Source: FLUQ01 sp031551515 (lineage in GTDB: Bacteria; Desulfobacterota; Desulfovibrionia; Desulfovibrionales; Desulfovibrionaceae). From it: a stretch of 64,000 nucleotides of DNA. Location: contig JAVBNL010000004.1 of the NCBI GenBank assembly GCA_031551515.1, positions 1 to 64,000 of the forward strand, written 5' to 3'. The translations under genes and the position numbers were made by a program. Of this stretch, positions 61,041-64,000 are shown one piece after another. The notes beneath the pieces were generated by a model. That model ran no database searches, was not told the origin of the DNA, and saw only the letters and a program-made list of their open reading frames with translations. Every line of letters begins with the position of its first letter. The stretch's first letter is position 1.

Positions 61041-61873
61041 TCCCCCTCCCTTTTGCCGCAGCCGCAGTCCGGGCTGTGGCGCAACGACTGGCCCAGGGGG
61101 CAGTCCGGCGCGTGTGAGCCGATGAAGCCCTGCATGATTTCGGAAGCCGGGCAGCCCGCGGGGGCAAGGGTAAGCGTGCGGTTGACCAGGGCCACGCGGC
61201 TGAAAAAGGGTGAGGCTATGGCCAGTTCGTGGCTGACCACCACAATGGTGATGGTGCCCCGAAGCGACCCCAAAAATTCATAAAAGCACCATTTGCCGTG
61301 CGGATCGATGCTGGCCGTGGGTTCATCGAGCAGCAGCAGAAAGGGGGCGTCTTCACTTTTTCCCATCAATGCCCGGGCCACCAGCAGGCGCTGGCGCTGG
61401 CCGCCGGAAAGGGCGTTCAAGGGGCTTTTGGCGATGTCGGCTATGCCCAAAAGCTCAAGGGTCTGCATGGCTTTTTGCTTGGCCGTATTGTCGCCGGGCC
61501 AGAGGGAAGCGCCGCGAAAAAGGCTGAAAGCGCCCGTGCGCGGGGGGTGCGCGGCGCCCATCAAGGCCATGTCCAGAACCGTGGCTGGAAATTCCTGCCG
61601 GATGGAAGAAAATTGCGGCACATAGCCGATGCGGGTGCGCATCGCTTCCGGCGCCGCGCCGAACACGCGGACAGAACCGCTGCCCGGCTGCAAAAAACCC
61701 AGAATAATGCGCAGCAGCGTGGTTTTACCCCCGCCGTTGGGGCCGAGCACCGCCAGAAAGTCCCCTTGTTCCACCCGCAAATTTACGTTTTCAAGCACGG
61801 TTTCGCCCTGACGGGAAAAACTCATGCCCTCCAGTTCAATGGCGGGTTGGGATATGAATTGCAAGGAAGACAT
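61037..61873 (-). CDS. znuC: Zinc/manganese ABC transporter ATPase ZnuC with Cys/His tail
   Basis: ABC ATPase, 278 aa. Walker A GPNGGGKTT, Q-loop VPQFSS, signature LSGGQRQR, Walker B LLLLDEPTA and the switch His (VVSHEL) are all present. The last 25 residues are rich in Cys and His (HAPDCPLGQSLRHSPDCGCG), a plausible metal-binding tail seen in some ZnuC proteins. The start is uncertain: this ATG lacks a strong RBS, and a GTG at 61924 overlapping the znuA stop is the alternative. Confidence 0.92.
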   Translation of the reverse strand: MSSLQFISQPAIELEGMSFSRQGETVLENVNLRVEQGDFLAVLGPNGGGKTTLLRIILGFLQPGSGSVRVFGAAPEAMRTRIGYVPQFSSIRQEFPATVLDMALMGAAHPPRTGAFSLFRGASLWPGDNTAKQKAMQTLELLGIADIAKSPLNALSGGQRQRLLVARALMGKSEDAPFLLLLDEPTASIDPHGKWCFYEFLGSLRGTITIVVVSHELAIASPFFSRVALVNRTLTLAPAGCPASEIMQGFIGSHAPDCPLGQSLRHSPDCGCGKREGE

Positions 61874-61920
61874 GGGTGCTTTCAATTTCGTCTGAAAAAA
61901 GGGTTGGGTTGGCGGCCGCG

Positions 61921-62871
61921 TCACTTGGCCAGGGCGGATGACAGCGTCGAGGAAAAGCGCAGCATTTCTGCCGGCCAGTCCTGATCAAGGGGCGATGCGG
62001 GCACAATGCGGGCCTTGATGTTGGCGGCGATGGCTTCCACCGTGCTCTTGTTGGCCATGGGGTCGGCCACGATGACGGTGATTTTTTCTTTGCCCGCGAA
62101 GCCCAGCAGGGCGGCCATTCCTTTGGGGCCGGGTTCTTTGCCCTGCAGCTCGACGCTGGCCTCGCGCAGGCCGTAATTGTTGGCGAAATAGGCCCAGCCC
62201 TGGTGAAAGGTCAGGAAGGTGCGTTTGTTCGGCGGCAAGGAAGCGAAAAGGGCGGTTATGCGCTGGTCCAGGGCGGTCGTTTCCGCGGCGAACGCGGCGG
62301 CGCGCGCTTGAAATTCGGCGGCTTTTTCCGGCCGCGCTTTGGCCAGGGCCTGCGCTATCTGCGGTATGATCTGCAACACGGCGCGCGGCGAAAGCCACAG
62401 GTGCGGGTCGTCGCCTTCCAGCCCGTGATCGTGCCCGTGATCGTGGTCGTGCCCCCCGCCGGCCGAACGCAGAGCCAGGTCGGGCTTGCCGTGCAGCCGG
62501 GTGACCGCGTCGGTGTGGCGCACCACGGTCATGTTTTTGTTCAGGGATTGAAACCGGGGCAGCCATTGGCTTTCAAAGGGCACGCCGATGGCGAAGTACA
62601 AAACGGCGTTGCTGATATGGGCCATCTGGGCGGCTGTGGGCTCATAGGCGTGGGGGTCGCGGCCTTTGTCCACCAGAACCTCGACGGCCACATCCGGGCC
62701 GCCGATTTTTTCCAGAAAATAGCGTTGCGGGGGAATGCTGACGGCAACCGTCAGGGGGGCGGTTCCCTTGGCGGCGGGCCCGGCCGCGAAAGCCGGCAGG
62801 GCGGAAAGGGTGAAGGCGGCGCAAAGCAGCAAAACCGTCAAGGCCGTCTTCGAAATCCGGTGATGGCACAT
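61921..62871 (-). CDS. znuA: Zinc-binding ABC transporter substrate-binding protein ZnuA
   Basis: Periplasmic high-affinity metal-binding protein, 316 aa, with a signal peptide ending near ALPAFA. The ZnuA-specific His/Asp-rich loop HDHDHGHDHGLEGDDPH lies near residue 140, and the metal ligands are carried by DPHAYEPT, DPHLWLSP, FHQGWAYFA and the late IVADPMANK. The His loop points to zinc over manganese. The ATG is 1 base after the cheZ stop with only GGGG upstream. Confidence 0.94.
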   Translation of the reverse strand: MCHHRISKTALTVLLLCAAFTLSALPAFAAGPAAKGTAPLTVAVSIPPQRYFLEKIGGPDVAVEVLVDKGRDPHAYEPTAAQMAHISNAVLYFAIGVPFESQWLPRFQSLNKNMTVVRHTDAVTRLHGKPDLALRSAGGGHDHDHGHDHGLEGDDPHLWLSPRAVLQIIPQIAQALAKARPEKAAEFQARAAAFAAETTALDQRITALFASLPPNKRTFLTFHQGWAYFANNYGLREASVELQGKEPGPKGMAALLGFAGKEKITVIVADPMANKSTVEAIAANIKARIVPASPLDQDWPAEMLRFSSTLSSALAK

Positions 62872-62872
62872 G

Positions 62873-63649
62873 TTACAGCCCCAGGTCGGCCAGCAGGCTG
62901 TCCACATCGCTTTGCGACGTGCCTTTGCTGGGGCCTTTCAGCTCCGACCCTTTGATTTCCTTTATTTCTTCAAGGCGGCGGCGGCTTTCGCGAGTGATTT
63001 CCTCAAGGTCTTTTTCCGGCATTTCCTCGTGGGTTTTCAGCATAAGCCCGCTGGAAACGTACATTTCGAAAATGGAAGATTGAATGTCGCCCAGGGCGCT
63101 GACCACTTTTTTCAGTCGCTGGCCGGTCAGGTCCTGAAAGCTGAGCGAGGTCAGAATGCCGGTCAGCGCTTCTTCAGTGGCGGTGGAGTGGGCGGCGAGC
63201 TTTTCCGCCGCGCCTTGCGGCACGCTATCTTGTATGGCAACCAACAGTTCGGCTATTTCCTGTTGCCTGTCGAGCAGGCCTTCAGTGGCCGTCATGATCG
63301 ATTCCGTGGCTTCGAACGTGGTGGCCATGACTTCGTTCAACTGATCCGTGGCTTCAGAGAACAGCTTGCCCGTGGCTTCCTTGTCGGGTATCTGCTGCGC
63401 GGGACCCGATGCGGCGGAGGCGAGTTCTTTATACATGCTCTGCAAACCCTGGCGCATCTCGTCGTTCATGTGGCGGTAAAATTCCCCTTCAGCCAAAGCC
63501 GCGCCGACGGAAGAAGCCAGAGAGATGCGTACGGCGGCGAGAAGAGAATCCCGCGACGCCGGGTCAAGGGTTTTCGCGGGGGCCTGCTCCACCAGTCCGG
63601 CGGACACGCCGGCCATGATTCTGTCGACAATCTGCGTATGTGAGGCCAT
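62873..63649 (-). CDS. cheZ: Chemotaxis phosphatase CheZ
   Basis: Dephosphorylates CheY-P to end the tumble signal, 258 aa. The catalytic helix TSLSFQDLTGQRLKKVV carries the Asp and Gln of the QDLTGQ motif. The C-terminal SDVDSLLADLGL is the detachable CheY-binding helix, joined by a flexible linker (KGSELKGPSKGTSQ). The centre is a long helical hairpin. It is followed by znuABC on the same strand, an unusual neighbour. Confidence 0.95.
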   Translation of the reverse strand: MASHTQIVDRIMAGVSAGLVEQAPAKTLDPASRDSLLAAVRISLASSVGAALAEGEFYRHMNDEMRQGLQSMYKELASAASGPAQQIPDKEATGKLFSEATDQLNEVMATTFEATESIMTATEGLLDRQQEIAELLVAIQDSVPQGAAEKLAAHSTATEEALTGILTSLSFQDLTGQRLKKVVSALGDIQSSIFEMYVSSGLMLKTHEEMPEKDLEEITRESRRRLEEIKEIKGSELKGPSKGTSQSDVDSLLADLGL

Positions 63650-63695
63650 GAGTTTTCCTTGCAGAGCAGATGCGCTTTTTCAGAGTTAACCCGCT

Positions 63696-64000
63696 CTAAT
63701 CCAGACGTTTTTCGCGCAACACTTTTCGTTCTTCGCTGAAGACGAAGCGGATGATTTTTTCCCGTTCTTCCTCGGTCAGTCGGGTAAACACAAATGAAAA
63801 CACAGGATCCCGGCCGGCGGTCATCGCCGTGACCCGGCCGATGCCGGAGGCGGTAAAAACGCCGCCCTGCCCAAGCGTCAACACCACTTCCAGCCAGTCG
63901 CCGGGCGCCACGGGAACGGACGTGGTGAAGGTCAGGTCGGACGCGCTGATGCGGCTGACCGTGAGCGCGTGCGGAAAATCCTGCTCCAGGCCGGCGCTGC
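63696..64000 (-). CDS. PilZ-like domain protein, C-terminal part (runs off the window)
   Basis: Only the last 100 or so residues are visible; the frame stays open to the window edge. The pattern LTVSRISASDLTF, then PGDWLEVVLTL, and FSFVFTRLTEEEREKIIRFVF ending in EERK matches the strand order and C-terminal helix of PilZ domains, which bind cyclic di-GMP. The usual RxxxR and DxSxxG-type motifs, if present, lie beyond or are degenerate (VSRISASD). Being upstream of cheZ fits a motility role. Confidence 0.68.
   Translation of the reverse strand, partial: SAGLEQDFPHALTVSRISASDLTFTTSVPVAPGDWLEVVLTLGQGGVFTASGIGRVTAMTAGRDPVFSFVFTRLTEEEREKIIRFVFSEERKVLREKRLD

Overview
The window reads as a chromosomal segment of a sulfate- or sulfite-reducing deltaproteobacterium of the Desulfovibrionaceae (Desulfovibrio/Bilophila type). 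The clues are a pentaheme NrfHA nitrite reductase, an Hnd-type soluble [FeFe] hydrogenase operon, an F0 operon carried without F1, flagellar genes, GTP-dependent PEP carboxykinase and generally high GC. This placement is inferred from gene content and not from a database match. No tRNA, rRNA, CRISPR array, insertion sequence or prophage was recognised.

Layout. 1-2.2 kb: nrfHA (minus). 2.2-7.3 kb: aspartase with an unusual Lys/Ala-rich tail, a small unknown gene, and CIRCE-controlled groESL. 7.5-16.2 kb: an orphan polysaccharide flippase, an SLC13/RCK transporter, a SlyB-like lipoprotein, a GNAT acetyltransferase, an RRM protein, a zinc-ribbon protein, two Hsp20 genes, a decayed permease, a nitroreductase and truA. 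16.4-24 kb: motE-like/fliJ, terC, a nucleobase permease, two DMT exporters, a Rossmann-like unknown, and a SAM hydrolase coupled to rex. 24-26 kb: F0 ATP synthase (atpZ-I-B-E). 26-32.2 kb: a cell-envelope run of four lipoprotein genes (including LpoB, YcfL and COG3014 types), an RNA methyltransferase, nfeD and a stomatin-like gene. 32.3-36.1 kb: a glycosyltransferase followed by an AT-rich islet holding one Mrr-nuclease/SF2-helicase gene. 36.2-42.1 kb: anaerobic glycerol-3-phosphate dehydrogenase (glpC and a glpA-glpB fusion) with two unrelated genes between them. 42.2-45.2 kb: a second rarD, and pckA interrupted by an in-frame TAA. 45.5-51 kb: hndA, a three-part fusion (HndB-like, HndC/NuoF-like, GltD/NfnB-like), then hndD. 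51-55.4 kb: glpX-secF-secD-yajC. 55.5-64 kb: a TVP38/GT2 group, DUF169, a FlgO-like lipoprotein module, znuABC, cheZ and a partial PilZ gene.

The metabolic genes fit an anaerobe that moves electrons among H2, NAD(P)H, ferredoxin and respiratory acceptors: hydrogenase, glycerol-3-phosphate oxidation, nitrite ammonification, and NADH-sensing Rex beside the ATP synthase. GlpX and PckA are gluconeogenic. The points most worth following are the tripartite hydrogenase flavoprotein, the broken pckA, a dispersed hairpin repeat that encodes the linker of the GlpA-GlpB fusion, the solitary nuclease-helicase in its AT-rich islet, and the histone-H1-like tail on aspartase.
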